64,000 nt of DNA from Pseudomonadota bacterium (GTDB lineage Bacteria; Pseudomonadota; Gammaproteobacteria; Steroidobacterales; Steroidobacteraceae): contig JAEZCR010000224.1 in assembly GCA_023433465.1 (NCBI GenBank), positions 17,275 to 81,274 of the forward strand. The letters run 5' to 3'. Positions 34,551 through 44,659 of this stretch are shown here, one piece after another; the first letter of the stretch is position 1, and each line of letters starts with the position of its first letter. Both the position numbers and the translations under genes were made by a program. The notes beneath the pieces are model-generated. The model ran no database searches. It worked only from the letters and a program-made list of their open reading frames with translations, and had not been told where the DNA came from.

Positions 34551-35707
34551 TCCAAAGCCGAGTACTCCAACTTCTTTCCGTTGATCCTCACAATGCCCCG
34601 CGCCTTGAGCTCAGACACCAGATCATCAAGATCGGAGGAGGACAACTTCTTCCGGAACAGCGACTCCAAGAGACTCCTGAGGGCGGTCTGAGTTGTGGGT
34701 CGATTTGCCGGCTGCTTTTTGAAATGGGTCAAGACATGTGCGATCCGCTTCTCCGTTTGATCAGCGGCTTCGGTCGCAACTGCCGCACCTGCCGACACCT
34801 TCTTCTCCGCGCCAGCCGAAATCTTCGTTGTCGACAAGGCGGATACATCGGGATCGCTGGCGAGCGAGGAGACCAGAGCCGCCGCGACGCCAACCGCCAA
34901 CGCAGCATCGACCCGACCGAAGACTTCGGGCTCAGCGTTGGCACCAACATGGTGTGCCGTGTGGCAAAAGATCCTCAGCGCCTCTCCAATCGCCAATTCC
35001 CGCTGGCGTTTCGTCATCGACATCTGCTGAGCCATGTTTGACAAGAGCTTTCTTGAATCGGTGGCCTGATCTTTAAGGCCGGCCGCCTTCCACAGGCTTT
35101 CAATTGCCAGACGACAATCTGCAACCGCGGCAGAGTAGTGTCCGAGCATCAAATGCTCGTTGGCGCGCCGAACGAGTTCCGCTGCACTTTTTGTCGGACC
35201 GCCGGACGATGTGTGTGGCATATGCACACCGACCAGCAAGACATCAGCAACGTTGGCCTCGCGAAGCACTCGAACCCAGTCGCTAATCGATACGCGGTGC
35301 ATGACTTTTTGATCGAATGACCGCACTCCTCGCGGCCCATAGCTATTTCCTCGAACGTCGACAGTGAGAACGAGCTCCCTCCCATGCCTCAGCTCCTCTA
35401 GGGCAAGCATTTGAGGATTGGGGAGGATCAGCCGATAGAACAAGGACGTGCTGTTCGCATAGTCACGCGTCTCGGTGCACCAAGCGCTCTCCGGGGATGC
35501 GTGTCCAAGAAAATGCATCTGATCCGAACCAGCCACTTGCACATAGATCCACGCCGACGTGCCAAATATGCTCAGCAACTCTGCTCGCTTCGGCTGGATC
35601 GTCCAATCGAGAGAAATCAGCAGCTCAGTTAGTCCAAGGCCGGCTCGTCCATGTATCCCCGCGACCCGAATATCGCCGAATGCGGTGCTCTCGTATGAAA
35701 CGCTCAT
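34547..35707 (-). CDS. uncharacterised 386-aa operon protein, possible degenerate HEPN
   Basis: The N-terminal 160 residues are beta-rich. The middle (about 175-275) is helical, with HYSAAVADCRLAIESLWKAAG and RIFCHTAHHVG, reminiscent of HEPN-fold proteins though without a clean RX4-6H at the usual place. The C-terminal 60 residues look like a winged helix (LLESLFRKKLSSSDLDDLVSELKARGIVRI). I cannot name a family. It is fourth from the helicase in the minus-strand operon and overlaps the next gene by 4 bases. Confidence 0.58.
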   Translation of the reverse strand: MSVSYESTAFGDIRVAGIHGRAGLGLTELLISLDWTIQPKRAELLSIFGTSAWIYVQVAGSDQMHFLGHASPESAWCTETRDYANSTSLFYRLILPNPQMLALEELRHGRELVLTVDVRGNSYGPRGVRSFDQKVMHRVSISDWVRVLREANVADVLLVGVHMPHTSSGGPTKSAAELVRRANEHLMLGHYSAAVADCRLAIESLWKAAGLKDQATDSRKLLSNMAQQMSMTKRQRELAIGEALRIFCHTAHHVGANAEPEVFGRVDAALAVGVAAALVSSLASDPDVSALSTTKISAGAEKKVSAGAAVATEAADQTEKRIAHVLTHFKKQPANRPTTQTALRSLLESLFRKKLSSSDLDDLVSELKARGIVRINGKKLEYSALE

Positions 35708-35777
35708 GGATGATGGCTCCGTCGACCAATTTGCCTTTCCGGCTCAGCACATGACGCTCCCGTCACAATGGCCGAAG

Positions 35778-36809
35778 TCACTCAGCTACCTCTCGAGTCT
35801 CAATAAGCACAAGCGACGCTCCTGACTCATCATCCTCGATTCCATCCGAGGCAAGAGGAGGAATCTTTCTCCGGTCCGTTGCACCGAGAAGATGAGCCGC
35901 CCTATCTCGACCGATCGCTTCCTCCACGGCCTCTAGGAGCGAATTCGATTCGACTGCCACGACAGTTGATCCATCATCCAAGGCGAGCTGATCCCCTGCA
36001 TGGCGCGAAACACCCACTCGGCCGGTGGCCTTTCGCGTGAACGCCTTCGTCAATGCGACTTCAATCAGGTCCCAAACGGTATTTGTCCAGTCACCTACGT
36101 GGGTGCCTCTCGCGCCGAACGAGCGCCCGGATCTGAAGATTAAAAGGTCAAACAATGTTGTCGCCAATGTCGAGTGGATATTCAAATAGGAGCTCGGCAT
36201 TGCACAACCTGCTGGAAAGCTTCGGAAGCCACCGCTTAAGCCACTATCTGGGCGAGAGGGATGCCGAGTGTCGAGCAGAAGGTACTGAGCACCCGAATGC
36301 GGCGTGGCTGGACTAACCAGGCGCTTCTGGCCACACAGCGCGCTCGGCGACGTGTATTCGAATTGCGGCCAGGAACTATAGAGCGCCAGTTGCTTCTTCT
36401 CCGCCGATCCGACTCGATGCGGGTTGTGACTCGTGGACTTAGCCTGGAGCAAGATTGCATTTCGCAGCGGTTGCCCGCTCAACGGGACATGCGAATACGC
36501 AAACAACAGATCGCCAAGCTCACAAACTCCGCCAGGAGGTCCGCCATGCCTCACCTTAGGCGATTGATGACAGAAGACGGCGCACATCGATACCGACAAT
36601 CGGCTTGGCGCCAGCAGCGCACGCATCACTCCAATAAAGACGGGAGTGCCATCCAGTACAATTCCCGCAACATGATCAGGCTCTTGTGGGTTGACACCTG
36701 CCGCCATGCATCGAGACCAAGTACTTCGCATCGCCACCACAATGCCTGTAGCGAATCCGCGCACCAGGGGAGCGCGATTCAGCCAGAGTGAACTTGTCAG
36801 ATCCGACAT
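35778..36809 (-). CDS. uncharacterised protein with nuclease-like ELGD...QAK signature
   Basis: A 343-aa protein. Residues about 90-125 carry GGVCELGDLLFAYSHVP followed by RNAILLQAKS, which resembles the acidic-strand plus Q-A-K arrangement of PD-(D/E)XK nucleases. A YSSWPQFEY segment follows, then an all-helical C-terminus ending in an acidic tail. No family is recognised. The start is uncertain: ATG at 36809, or a GTG at 36824 that overlaps the DUF2130 stop. Position in the operon between DUF2130 and the 386-aa gene supports a joint function. Confidence 0.55.
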   Translation of the reverse strand: MSDLTSSLWLNRAPLVRGFATGIVVAMRSTWSRCMAAGVNPQEPDHVAGIVLDGTPVFIGVMRALLAPSRLSVSMCAVFCHQSPKVRHGGPPGGVCELGDLLFAYSHVPLSGQPLRNAILLQAKSTSHNPHRVGSAEKKQLALYSSWPQFEYTSPSALCGQKRLVSPATPHSGAQYLLLDTRHPSRPDSGLSGGFRSFPAGCAMPSSYLNIHSTLATTLFDLLIFRSGRSFGARGTHVGDWTNTVWDLIEVALTKAFTRKATGRVGVSRHAGDQLALDDGSTVVAVESNSLLEAVEEAIGRDRAAHLLGATDRRKIPPLASDGIEDDESGASLVLIETREVAE

Positions 36810-36823
36810 TTCGAGATCCAGCA

Positions 36824-38236
36824 CTACTCAATCGACTCGGCGGCTTTCCCATCTGCCAGCTCCGCAAACTTTGCGGCCATCGTCGGATTACCACGGGTTA
36901 GCTTTTTTATAGTGACATCCTGCGCTTTGTCGTTCGCCAACCGGAACTGACGGTCAGTGCCTATAAGCGCTTCCTTCGTCTTCTGCAGATGGTCTATCGA
37001 CTTATCTATCTCGTCGATAGCCTTCTGAAAATGCTTAGAGGCAAGGTCGTAGTTCTTGGAGAACGCCGTCTTAAAGGTCTCGAGCTGTGCTTCAAAGTTC
37101 GTGATGTCAATGTTCTGCGCTTTCACCAACGCCAACTCTGACTTGTACTTGAGCGAGTTGAGCGCCGCATTTCTCAGCAGAGTAATCATTGGAAGAAAGA
37201 ACTGCGGACGGATGACATACATTTTCGGGAACCTATGGAAGACGTCCACGATTCCCGTGTTGTAGAGCTCGCTCTCAGGTTCTAGTAGCGAAACCAAAAC
37301 AGCGTATTCGCACCCCTTCTCTGTGCGGTCCTTGTCGAGTTCCTTTAGGAAGTCCTCGTTCTTGTTCTTGGTTGAAGTGCGATCGCTCTCATTCTTCATC
37401 TCAAACATTATCGAAACGATTTCCGTCCCAGACTCATCGCTGTCGCGGAAGACGTAGTCACCTTTACTTCCTGTGCGCGCGTCATTGTCTTTCTCAAAGT
37501 ACGCCTTCGGGAAGGCCGTCGCGCGTATGCGATTGAACTCTGTCTCGCAATGCTGCTCGAGCGTCTCGCCAACCATTTTCGTGGACAAACGGGCCTTCAT
37601 GTCCCGCAGGCGCTCTATCGCATCGTCGCGATCTTTGATCTGGGTTTCGTACTTTTCCTTGAGAGACTTCTCTGAAAGTTGCTTCTCCAGATTTGCCTTC
37701 TCTAGACCGCTCTTAAGCGAGTCTCTCTCCATTGCGATCGCTGTAACTGCGTCCGCAATCGCGCACCTTTGCTCAAGCTCCTTCGCTTCCACTTGAGCGG
37801 TCAGTTTCTGAATGTCCCGTTCCTTAGAAGCAATTGCCTTCTGCAGCTCAGTTTCGAGCTTTGCCTCCGCCAATTTGGCAGCGGTGTCTTTCTCCTGCCT
37901 AGTCTGCGCAACCTGCAGAGCAAGAGCCTCCCGTTCTTTTTCGGCAGCAGCGAGCGCTTCTGTCACGGCGAGCCGGAGGGATACATCACCTGCTTCCAGT
38001 TTGGCCTTTAGCTCGCGGATCTCGCCGTCCTTGTCGGACGCTGTCTTCTGCAATTGGCTGCTGAGCGTGGCCTCGGCAAGCGCTACGGCATTCTTCTTGT
38101 CTTGCTCAGCCAGGGACAGCCGCTCGTGCAGCTGTTTATCGAACTCTTCATCTTTCACCTGCTTCGCAATTTCCGCGTAACCAGCCTCGTCGATCTTGAA
38201 CGCTTTTCCGCAATGCGGACATTTGATCTCGTGCAT
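36824..38236 (-). CDS. DUF2130 coiled-coil nuclease-like protein
   Basis: A 470-aa protein. It has an N-terminal zinc-ribbon knuckle ([12 protein letters not shown]), a coiled coil over about residues 30-215, and then the DUF2130 domain. That domain carries [10 protein letters not shown] and [10 protein letters not shown], a D...E-x-K arrangement of the PD-(D/E)XK superfamily, followed by KRDRT-like and Tyr-rich segments and a second helical tail. DUF2130 proteins are widespread and of unknown role; a structure-specific nuclease is likely. It sits third in the helicase-led operon. Confidence 0.8.
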   Translation of the reverse strand: MHEIKCPHCGKAFKIDEAGYAEIAKQVKDEEFDKQLHERLSLAEQDKKNAVALAEATLSSQLQKTASDKDGEIRELKAKLEAGDVSLRLAVTEALAAAEKEREALALQVAQTRQEKDTAAKLAEAKLETELQKAIASKERDIQKLTAQVEAKELEQRCAIADAVTAIAMERDSLKSGLEKANLEKQLSEKSLKEKYETQIKDRDDAIERLRDMKARLSTKMVGETLEQHCETEFNRIRATAFPKAYFEKDNDARTGSKGDYVFRDSDESGTEIVSIMFEMKNESDRTSTKNKNEDFLKELDKDRTEKGCEYAVLVSLLEPESELYNTGIVDVFHRFPKMYVIRPQFFLPMITLLRNAALNSLKYKSELALVKAQNIDITNFEAQLETFKTAFSKNYDLASKHFQKAIDEIDKSIDHLQKTKEALIGTDRQFRLANDKAQDVTIKKLTRGNPTMAAKFAELADGKAAESIE

Positions 38237-38296
38237 TTCACTCTCACCTTTGCCAATCGCGCCGCAATTGGGATTGCTTAGGATCGCCCCTTTTGT

Positions 38297-38824
38297 TCAG
38301 CGACTCAGAATTCGTTGCATTGCGAGAACGTGGTACGCGTGGTTAATGCGCTTAGCGCCTGCTTGAATTTCAACTTTGCGCTGCTGGCTATACGTCACCA
38401 GCTTCGACGGATGAGACTGCTGCACCAGCGCGCGACGACTGCGCTCGATCTCTTCCCAACTGGCGTTTGTCGCCACCTTCAACAATCGATAAGCGTCTTC
38501 CAAGCTCATCTCTGGACCGAGTTCGCAAGTGTCCTTGGCTAAGGCAGCAGGCTTGTGATTCGCGTTCTTTGGCGGTCGAGGAGTCGGAATCGCTATCTCG
38601 GGAGTGGAAGATGCATCCCACAGAGAATCCTGCCGATCGGCTGAACTGGCCGGAGGAGTTCCAGACTTTCCAAGGTCGCTAATTGCTTCTTGAACTCTGC
38701 CAAGCAGCGCACGAGCCTTAGGAACTTCCCGAAACTCCAACTCATGACGAAGTTGTGCAAGGACTTTGGCATCGGACTTTGATTTCTCGAAGAGTTGCTC
38801 AAGAACAGCAACGCCATGCTTCAT
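38297..38824 (-). CDS. small protein with J-like domain lacking HPD
   Basis: A 175-aa protein. A helical N-terminus and a Pro/Ser linker are followed at about residue 110 by SLEDAYRLLKVATNASWEEIERSRRALVQQSHPSKL and AGAKRINHAYHVLA. This is the helix order of a DnaJ J-domain, but the obligatory HPD is HPS here, so it probably does not stimulate Hsp70 and works as a protein-docking module. The ATG at 38824 follows the helicase stop by 16 bases. A TTG further upstream would overlap the helicase gene. Confidence 0.6.
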   Translation of the reverse strand: MKHGVAVLEQLFEKSKSDAKVLAQLRHELEFREVPKARALLGRVQEAISDLGKSGTPPASSADRQDSLWDASSTPEIAIPTPRPPKNANHKPAALAKDTCELGPEMSLEDAYRLLKVATNASWEEIERSRRALVQQSHPSKLVTYSQQRKVEIQAGAKRINHAYHVLAMQRILSR

Positions 38825-38840
38825 AAGCAACCGATCCACG

Positions 38841-41800
38841 TCAGGCAACCTCCGAAGCAGCGTCGACTCCGAGCGGATCAACTTCTCGTGTTAGTACCCA
38901 CGCGGTATTGTCGACGGATTCTGCGCCGAGGGGCTCAATGCCCAAACGATGCAAGATTTGAAACAGGTCCGCGAGCACCGATTCTCGCCTTCGGACAAAG
39001 CTGGACGCAAAGCAGCGCCAGAAGGTCCAACCTGCGCGCTCAAGTACTCGCTGCCTAGCCATATCGTCTTGCCATTGCGCGGGCCCATGAAACCGATCCC
39101 CATCACACTCAATGGCTAGCCGTCGACCCTCATTGCCTTCAACCACGAGATCAATGCGATAGCCACCACAAGGAACCTGTGGAGTAACGCGGAACCCCCT
39201 CTTTACCAGTTCGTCAAACATCTCGCGCTCGAATCCCGACTCGCACTGCTCTCGTAGTGCCTCCACTTTTCTGAAATCTCTCCTGAATGGCTGTCGGAAA
39301 TGCTGCATCACCCGGCCATTCAGTGAATCTTCACGGACATCGCTCTCCGTAATTGATCGAAAGAGATACATGCGATCGCGAGCACGGGACAAAGCTACGT
39401 TGAATCGCTGCTGCATGTCTGCGCGATTTGCGGCCGCCCGGTCTCCAACGCCGACTACCATCGAGACGAGCATGATGTCGCGCTCTTTGCCCTGGAATAT
39501 GGGCGGGGGTCCAATCGATATCTTCCGCCCGACTACGTCTACGGGCGAGATTCTCTCCGAAACTAGTTCGTGTATATGAGCAGCCTGCTCCACACCTAAC
39601 AGGGTGACAACGCCAATCGATCGTCCATCAAACTGACTGTCTGCCAGGATGGCAGCAATCTCATTCACTACCGCCGTTGCCTCCGCGTGATTGATATCGT
39701 TCGTTCGAACGCCGCCTTTGACGTAGACATCAATCAGCGGAGGGTCTAGACGCTCATTCGCCTTTGGCAGTCGAAGTGCTTTGATGTCGTTCTGATAGAA
39801 CTCGCGATTGGAATACTCAATGATCGCGGGAACGCAACGGAAGTGTTCCTTCAGCATTACGGAGTTGCCAGCAAAGACAACTCTTGCGAGATCGTAGATC
39901 GATTTGTCGGGCGTCATTTCAGAACCGAAAGGCTGATTCGCAAGGAACCTGCTGGTGAGCTCACGAACACGTTCCTCAGCGGTTCCGACTGCCGAAGGGG
40001 AGACCTGCTTGTGATCTCCGACGACCAAGAGTTTTTTGCCGCGAAGCAATGCCGGCAGCGCCCAAATGTCTGACTGAGATGCCTCATCGATAACGACCAG
40101 GTCGAAAAGACCTACTTCGGGCGGGATTGTTTCGGACACACGCCACTGAGGCAGCACCCAACAAGGAACCGCCCTGTATGCGCGCGCCATAGCGTCTCGG
40201 GCATTTTTTCTGTGCCTTACTGCCCTGACCCCCGTCCCGGCGCCCATTGCCTGGACAGCATTCAAGTAGGCTTGTAGAGCTTGCCTCACCGCATCTGGAG
40301 AATTCTCGTGCACACCAAGCCACGTCTTCTCTGACACAAGCTCTTGATAGGTTCGGGCGAGCGCGGCTGTCAGCGTCTTTCTTTCTTCGAATAGCTCCCT
40401 GACCTTTGCGTGGCCCTCGATTCGATCTAGGAACATCACCGCGTGGCGCCAGTTCCATGCCTCGAGCCATGAAGCGGGAACAATCTGGTCTACGTCAGAC
40501 GTTGCAGGAATTGACCGCGCGCGCTTCGCCCATTTACGCGCGCCGGCCGAGTCGATCGAGTGCGTGACCTGGGCGATCGTATCCAGTTCAGATCGCATAC
40601 CTGCCAAGCGGATCAACTCAGCAGACAAGGAGCCCCAGCTCCTCTTCAAGTCCGGCTCAGCGATACCTGGATCGCCAAGAGCTTCTGCAAAAAACGCTCT
40701 CAATGCGTCCACGATCGGACCGGATCTATTTTCCAATCGGCGATTCAAGTCCTGCACTCGCTTTAAAGCGATTGCGAGTCGACTTTTTTCCAAATTCGAC
40801 TTCAAGCTTTCTGCTACTAGCTTGAGGTGGGACTCGCCGCCCGCCCACAGTTGATCGGCTACAGCGTTACCAAAAACCGCGGCGATTCGGGCGTGGAGCG
40901 CATCATCAAAGTCAAACTTCAATCGCCGAGCGTCTTCAATCCGGCCCTCGATGGCGGAAGCTCGTTTCACCCCAGCTTCAAGCATTTCAGAATCGGAAAG
41001 CGGAGGAAGGCCAAACTCCTGCGCGAGCGAGGACCATTGCGCCAAGCACTTTCGGGCTTCGACTCTCCAAATGATCACCTGCCTTACATGCGCAGCGCTT
41101 TCCGAACCGGAGGGAAGCGCCCCGAGAACTGATGTCGCGGCAAGCGCCCGACGGGCATCTCCCTTACCGAAGGGAAACGCGAACGGGCTCTTGTTCGCGG
41201 CCAGCCTGTCAATTGCTTCACGATAGTCCGCGTTCAGTTCCGCATCGCTCGGCACTTGTATCGCTTTTGCTAAAAATTCGCGCCGTCGCAATTCCAGGCC
41301 CCGAACCTCTGCACAACATGCCGCAGAAGCCTGGAGCAAAGGATCCGCGGGAAGGAGATCGGCGATTCGCTTCCGGAATGTATCGCCTAGGCTGGGACGA
41401 GATTCCTCCAGGCGTGCGATCAACGCCGCACGCTCTTCCAGAAAGCGCTGAAGGGACTGGGCTTTCTCAAAGGTTTCAAGTCGAGAGTCAATCAATCCGA
41501 GCAAATTGCCTTGGTCAACCCTCGCTTGGATCGCCTTTGCTTTAAGCAAGTCGTTGTGAACAGCAAGCAGTTCCTCCCACGCCGGAAACTCATCGATGGT
41601 GGGCAATGGACATCCCACATACTTGAGGTCCTCGGACACTTTGAGTCTTGCAGTCCTGAGTTCAGAGATCTTTGAATTGTCAAAGGGAAGCTCGCCCTCT
41701 TTAGCTGGAGGCGGCTCGTCGTCGAACCATGCATGCTCGTCTGCCGACTGGAGGACGCGCTTTGACATTTCCTCCGGAGTTACATCAACCCCCTGGAAGC

Positions 41801-43319
41801 GATAGCTCCGCATGTGTTTGGCGGCGAACCCAGATATCTGCGCATCGACGTTGGCAATCTTCGCGTGCAGCTGATTGAGCTTCGTCTCGGCTGTAGAGAT
41901 GGTTGCAAGCGAACGTCTTGGGTTCAGGGACGCAACATTTGATGCGATCGTCTGGATCGCGTGCTCAAACTGCCTCATGCCGTCACGTTCGTCGCTGAGA
42001 AGCGCAACGCTGAGTGGCTTGATAGCGGACGGCAGTTTATTTTGCAGCTCTGTTAGAGCTGTCTCGCCTTTCGACGTGACTAATACACGTTTACCTTGAG
42101 CGAGGTAGTGACAAATGACGTTGGCGATCGTGTGCGTCTTTCCTGTTCCAGGCGGCCCCTGCACCACGACACCGTCGTTGCTTTCAAGCTTTTGAACGAT
42201 CGAAACTTGCTCGTCGTTGTAGGCCATCGGGAAGTAGAGTTCGAACGCCCCCGGCGGGCTTTCGCTGGACGAGAGACCTCGAAAGGGTACTTCGGGTCGT
42301 ACTGTCACCGTGGCATCGCCGGGCTCGACCAAGCTCCGTATGACGTCAGGCAATTCTCGCGCTTCCTCAACGCTCTTCTTGAGACGTCGAATATCTTCGA
42401 GAAAGATGTCTCCCGTGCGTTTCCTGCCGAAGATCACCCATGCACTCGTGACCTTCAATCTTTCATCTGGCACAGGTATCGGCGCATCGTTACTGAGCGT
42501 TTCGTAGGAGCCCGACGGATCGAGATACCCCACAGCCGCTTTTAGCGTCCCCTCGAACGTCGAAATTTCGTATGGGTTCACGCGACTGGCGCCCGCGGCG
42601 AGAGCCGCCTTCCAATGTGCCTCGAGCGGTCGAACGCCTTGAAGCTCCATCTCGGCATAGCAATCGAGCTCGATCCTCGGCTCGACGTCGCGCGGCCTCA
42701 CCTCCAGGTCGAATGTTTTTTCGTCTAGAAGGACTTCGCAAGCTTGGACAATTAGTGGGTGCCGGACTGGTGTCGCGAACCCTTCCTTCTTCCACGCAAC
42801 GAATCCGATTCCCCATACCAGTTCAATTGGCGTCTCCGCCCCTTCCGAGGCTATCGCCTGCTGTAAGGAAAAGAGCTGGTTGTATTGCTTTATCGCCTTT
42901 CGGCGCGGCCTTTCAGCTAGCGCCCATGGAGTCCAAAGCATCTCTACGTACCAATCGAAGCTCTCCTTAACCTCGGGATGTTCGTCGAGGGTTGCTCGCT
43001 GGCCTCCTTCATGCTCACTCGACGAAGCAATCTCATTCTTGAGCTCGGGCGGCCTATCAGCACTTTTCGACAAGGTCAGCCAAGGCCTGAGTTCATCGTC
43101 CGGCTCGGGCGGGGGAATTTCGCGGAGCCGAGGCAATCGAAGCCAGACGTCATCGCCATTTGACTGGACGTTGAACTTGAGTTCCGGGAGGACGTTGAGT
43201 TCGTGTTGATACGCGACGAAGTATTCCGTCGGAACTGAGAATGCTGGCTTCCGTTTGAGCTTTTCGACCTGCTCAATGTAATTCAGCAGATCGAGAACCA
43301 ATGGCGCTCCATCAGGCAT
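38841..43319 (-). CDS. SF1 helicase with C-terminal Vsr/MTES_1575-like nuclease domain
   Basis: A 1492-aa protein. An N-terminal region of about 370 residues is of unknown fold. A UPF1/COG1112-type superfamily 1 helicase follows: Walker A QGPPGTGKTHT near residue 390, a long helical insertion, Walker B LVVIDEASQSD near 1075, GDHKQVSPS, EHFRC and QRFNVALSRARDRM. The C-terminal restriction-like domain of the DUF559/MTES_1575 type has YRIDLVV and LAIECDGDRFHG (D...ExD). It probably binds and degrades foreign nucleic acid. It heads the minus-strand operon. Helicase-Vsr fusions of this class have been reported as antiphage proteins. Confidence 0.86.
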   Translation of the reverse strand: MPDGAPLVLDLLNYIEQVEKLKRKPAFSVPTEYFVAYQHELNVLPELKFNVQSNGDDVWLRLPRLREIPPPEPDDELRPWLTLSKSADRPPELKNEIASSSEHEGGQRATLDEHPEVKESFDWYVEMLWTPWALAERPRRKAIKQYNQLFSLQQAIASEGAETPIELVWGIGFVAWKKEGFATPVRHPLIVQACEVLLDEKTFDLEVRPRDVEPRIELDCYAEMELQGVRPLEAHWKAALAAGASRVNPYEISTFEGTLKAAVGYLDPSGSYETLSNDAPIPVPDERLKVTSAWVIFGRKRTGDIFLEDIRRLKKSVEEARELPDVIRSLVEPGDATVTVRPEVPFRGLSSSESPPGAFELYFPMAYNDEQVSIVQKLESNDGVVVQGPPGTGKTHTIANVICHYLAQGKRVLVTSKGETALTELQNKLPSAIKPLSVALLSDERDGMRQFEHAIQTIASNVASLNPRRSLATISTAETKLNQLHAKIANVDAQISGFAAKHMRSYRFQGVDVTPEEMSKRVLQSADEHAWFDDEPPPAKEGELPFDNSKISELRTARLKVSEDLKYVGCPLPTIDEFPAWEELLAVHNDLLKAKAIQARVDQGNLLGLIDSRLETFEKAQSLQRFLEERAALIARLEESRPSLGDTFRKRIADLLPADPLLQASAACCAEVRGLELRRREFLAKAIQVPSDAELNADYREAIDRLAANKSPFAFPFGKGDARRALAATSVLGALPSGSESAAHVRQVIIWRVEARKCLAQWSSLAQEFGLPPLSDSEMLEAGVKRASAIEGRIEDARRLKFDFDDALHARIAAVFGNAVADQLWAGGESHLKLVAESLKSNLEKSRLAIALKRVQDLNRRLENRSGPIVDALRAFFAEALGDPGIAEPDLKRSWGSLSAELIRLAGMRSELDTIAQVTHSIDSAGARKWAKRARSIPATSDVDQIVPASWLEAWNWRHAVMFLDRIEGHAKVRELFEERKTLTAALARTYQELVSEKTWLGVHENSPDAVRQALQAYLNAVQAMGAGTGVRAVRHRKNARDAMARAYRAVPCWVLPQWRVSETIPPEVGLFDLVVIDEASQSDIWALPALLRGKKLLVVGDHKQVSPSAVGTAEERVRELTSRFLANQPFGSEMTPDKSIYDLARVVFAGNSVMLKEHFRCVPAIIEYSNREFYQNDIKALRLPKANERLDPPLIDVYVKGGVRTNDINHAEATAVVNEIAAILADSQFDGRSIGVVTLLGVEQAAHIHELVSERISPVDVVGRKISIGPPPIFQGKERDIMLVSMVVGVGDRAAANRADMQQRFNVALSRARDRMYLFRSITESDVREDSLNGRVMQHFRQPFRRDFRKVEALREQCESGFEREMFDELVKRGFRVTPQVPCGGYRIDLVVEGNEGRRLAIECDGDRFHGPAQWQDDMARQRVLERAGWTFWRCFASSFVRRRESVLADLFQILHRLGIEPLGAESVDNTAWVLTREVDPLGVDAASEVA

Positions 43320-43383
43320 CTACCAGTCCCCCTTTGGACGAACTCGTTCTGCTCATCGCACTGTCGGCGAGCACTTCTCGTGC

Positions 43384-43839
43384 TTAAAGCCCACTTGGCG
43401 AACTCCCCTTCGCCTTGTTCTTTTCGATAGGCGCCAACTCTTTGACGTCTATCAGCGCCTTAGTGTGGTGATGTCCGGTATGCCCTGCGAACAGTTGCCC
43501 AACTACCTTGACTCTTCTCTCAACTAGCGCGTTGTATCTCTCATAGTCGCTTCCTGCAGAGAAGACGAGCTGGAATCGACAAGTCGCCTTTGCGACTTCG
43601 TATTGCTTTCCGTCCTCCATGGACTCTGCAACTACACAGTTGGCGGAGTCGATGGTTACTATCCAGACTGTTTCCGGTTTGTCGCCATCATCAATACTTT
43701 GATAGTTCGGGGGACCTGGGAACGTCTCTCGAGAGATCATTCCCTCAAACTCGACCGCTTGACCATCAGCGAGGCAGGCGGCGCACACGCTTGCGGGCGC
43801 AGTCGCGAACAGAAAGACCACTATCCAATGTCGCCCCAT
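43384..43839 (-). CDS. secreted DUF4431-like protein
   Basis: A 151-aa protein with a signal peptide (MGRHWIVVFLFATAPASVCAA). Its domain contains EGMISRETFPGPPNYQSIDDGDKPETVWIV and ends in a GHTGHHHTKALIDVKEL segment, matching DUF4431 as I recall it. Three cysteines after the signal peptide suggest disulfides. Function unknown. It is 64 bases upstream of the helicase gene on the same strand but in a different functional group (exported proteins). Confidence 0.7.
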   Translation of the reverse strand: MGRHWIVVFLFATAPASVCAACLADGQAVEFEGMISRETFPGPPNYQSIDDGDKPETVWIVTIDSANCVVAESMEDGKQYEVAKATCRFQLVFSAGSDYERYNALVERRVKVVGQLFAGHTGHHHTKALIDVKELAPIEKNKAKGSSPSGL

Positions 43840-43873
43840 AACATCCTCCTCACGCGTGAACTAGTCACAACCT

Positions 43874-44554
43874 TCAAGTCGGTGAAGACGACACGCAGGC
43901 AGCTCTTGCGCGATCGCTCGAGAAAACTAGAGTCAATTCTGTCGACACGCCGCCGGACCCGCCGCTCGAACTCTGAATCAAATAGGCAATGCTGCCGTCT
44001 CTCCGACGGAGCTCGTAGGCCTTCACAGAGTCCCCGAATTCCTTGAATTGACAGATTTCGCGAGAAGCAATATCCGCATTCTTTACGGACGGCTCGGCCT
44101 CAAAATCGCATCCGGAGTAAAGAGTTCCAAAGCATGACTCTTCCGGTGTTCCGGGGAAGATGTGAATTTCATTGGGACCAAACTTCGCTGGTTCACTAGT
44201 CCGCATTGAAACCGTCCAAGGAAGAAGCTCGACCTTTTTCCTCAACACGGTTGATGTCTTCCCGAGAACGTTGACAACGACGTGCCCGTTCCTGGTGGCG
44301 ATCCGATCTCCGTTCGCTTGGCGAACCTCGTCGAACCCTGAGGTGGTCCATTCAATTCCCGATTCGATACCGTGCTCCCAAGTTATCTTGCTTTCAGGAG
44401 CCGGGATCAACATGGCAATCAAAGTGCCCAGTTCGATTGACTTGACCTCCACCTTCTCGTCCGCGAGGACTAAATTGCCCGAGGCTAAAAACCAGACAAA
44501 GCCGGTCGCGTAAGCCGCGACTCCTTTGCAAAAACGGCGAGAACTGGACGACAT
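43874..44554 (-). CDS. uncharacterised exported protein
   Basis: A 226-aa protein with a likely signal sequence (VAAYATGFVWFLASGNLVLA, after a basic start) and a mature beta-rich domain with four cysteines (ESCFGTLYSGCDFE, REICQFKEF, AACVSS). No family is recognised. It is one of four consecutive exported or membrane proteins on the minus strand here, suggesting a common envelope role. Confidence 0.6.
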   Translation of the reverse strand: MSSSSRRFCKGVAAYATGFVWFLASGNLVLADEKVEVKSIELGTLIAMLIPAPESKITWEHGIESGIEWTTSGFDEVRQANGDRIATRNGHVVVNVLGKTSTVLRKKVELLPWTVSMRTSEPAKFGPNEIHIFPGTPEESCFGTLYSGCDFEAEPSVKNADIASREICQFKEFGDSVKAYELRRRDGSIAYLIQSSSGGSGGVSTELTLVFSSDRARAACVSSSPT

Positions 44555-44659
44555 AGGTAATACGCACGCAGCTATTGAAATCGATGTTACTCGTACCAGG
44601 GAATCCGGCTACGGCACGGATCACATTGTGCAGTCGACAACATCAGGTTTGCCCGACAG

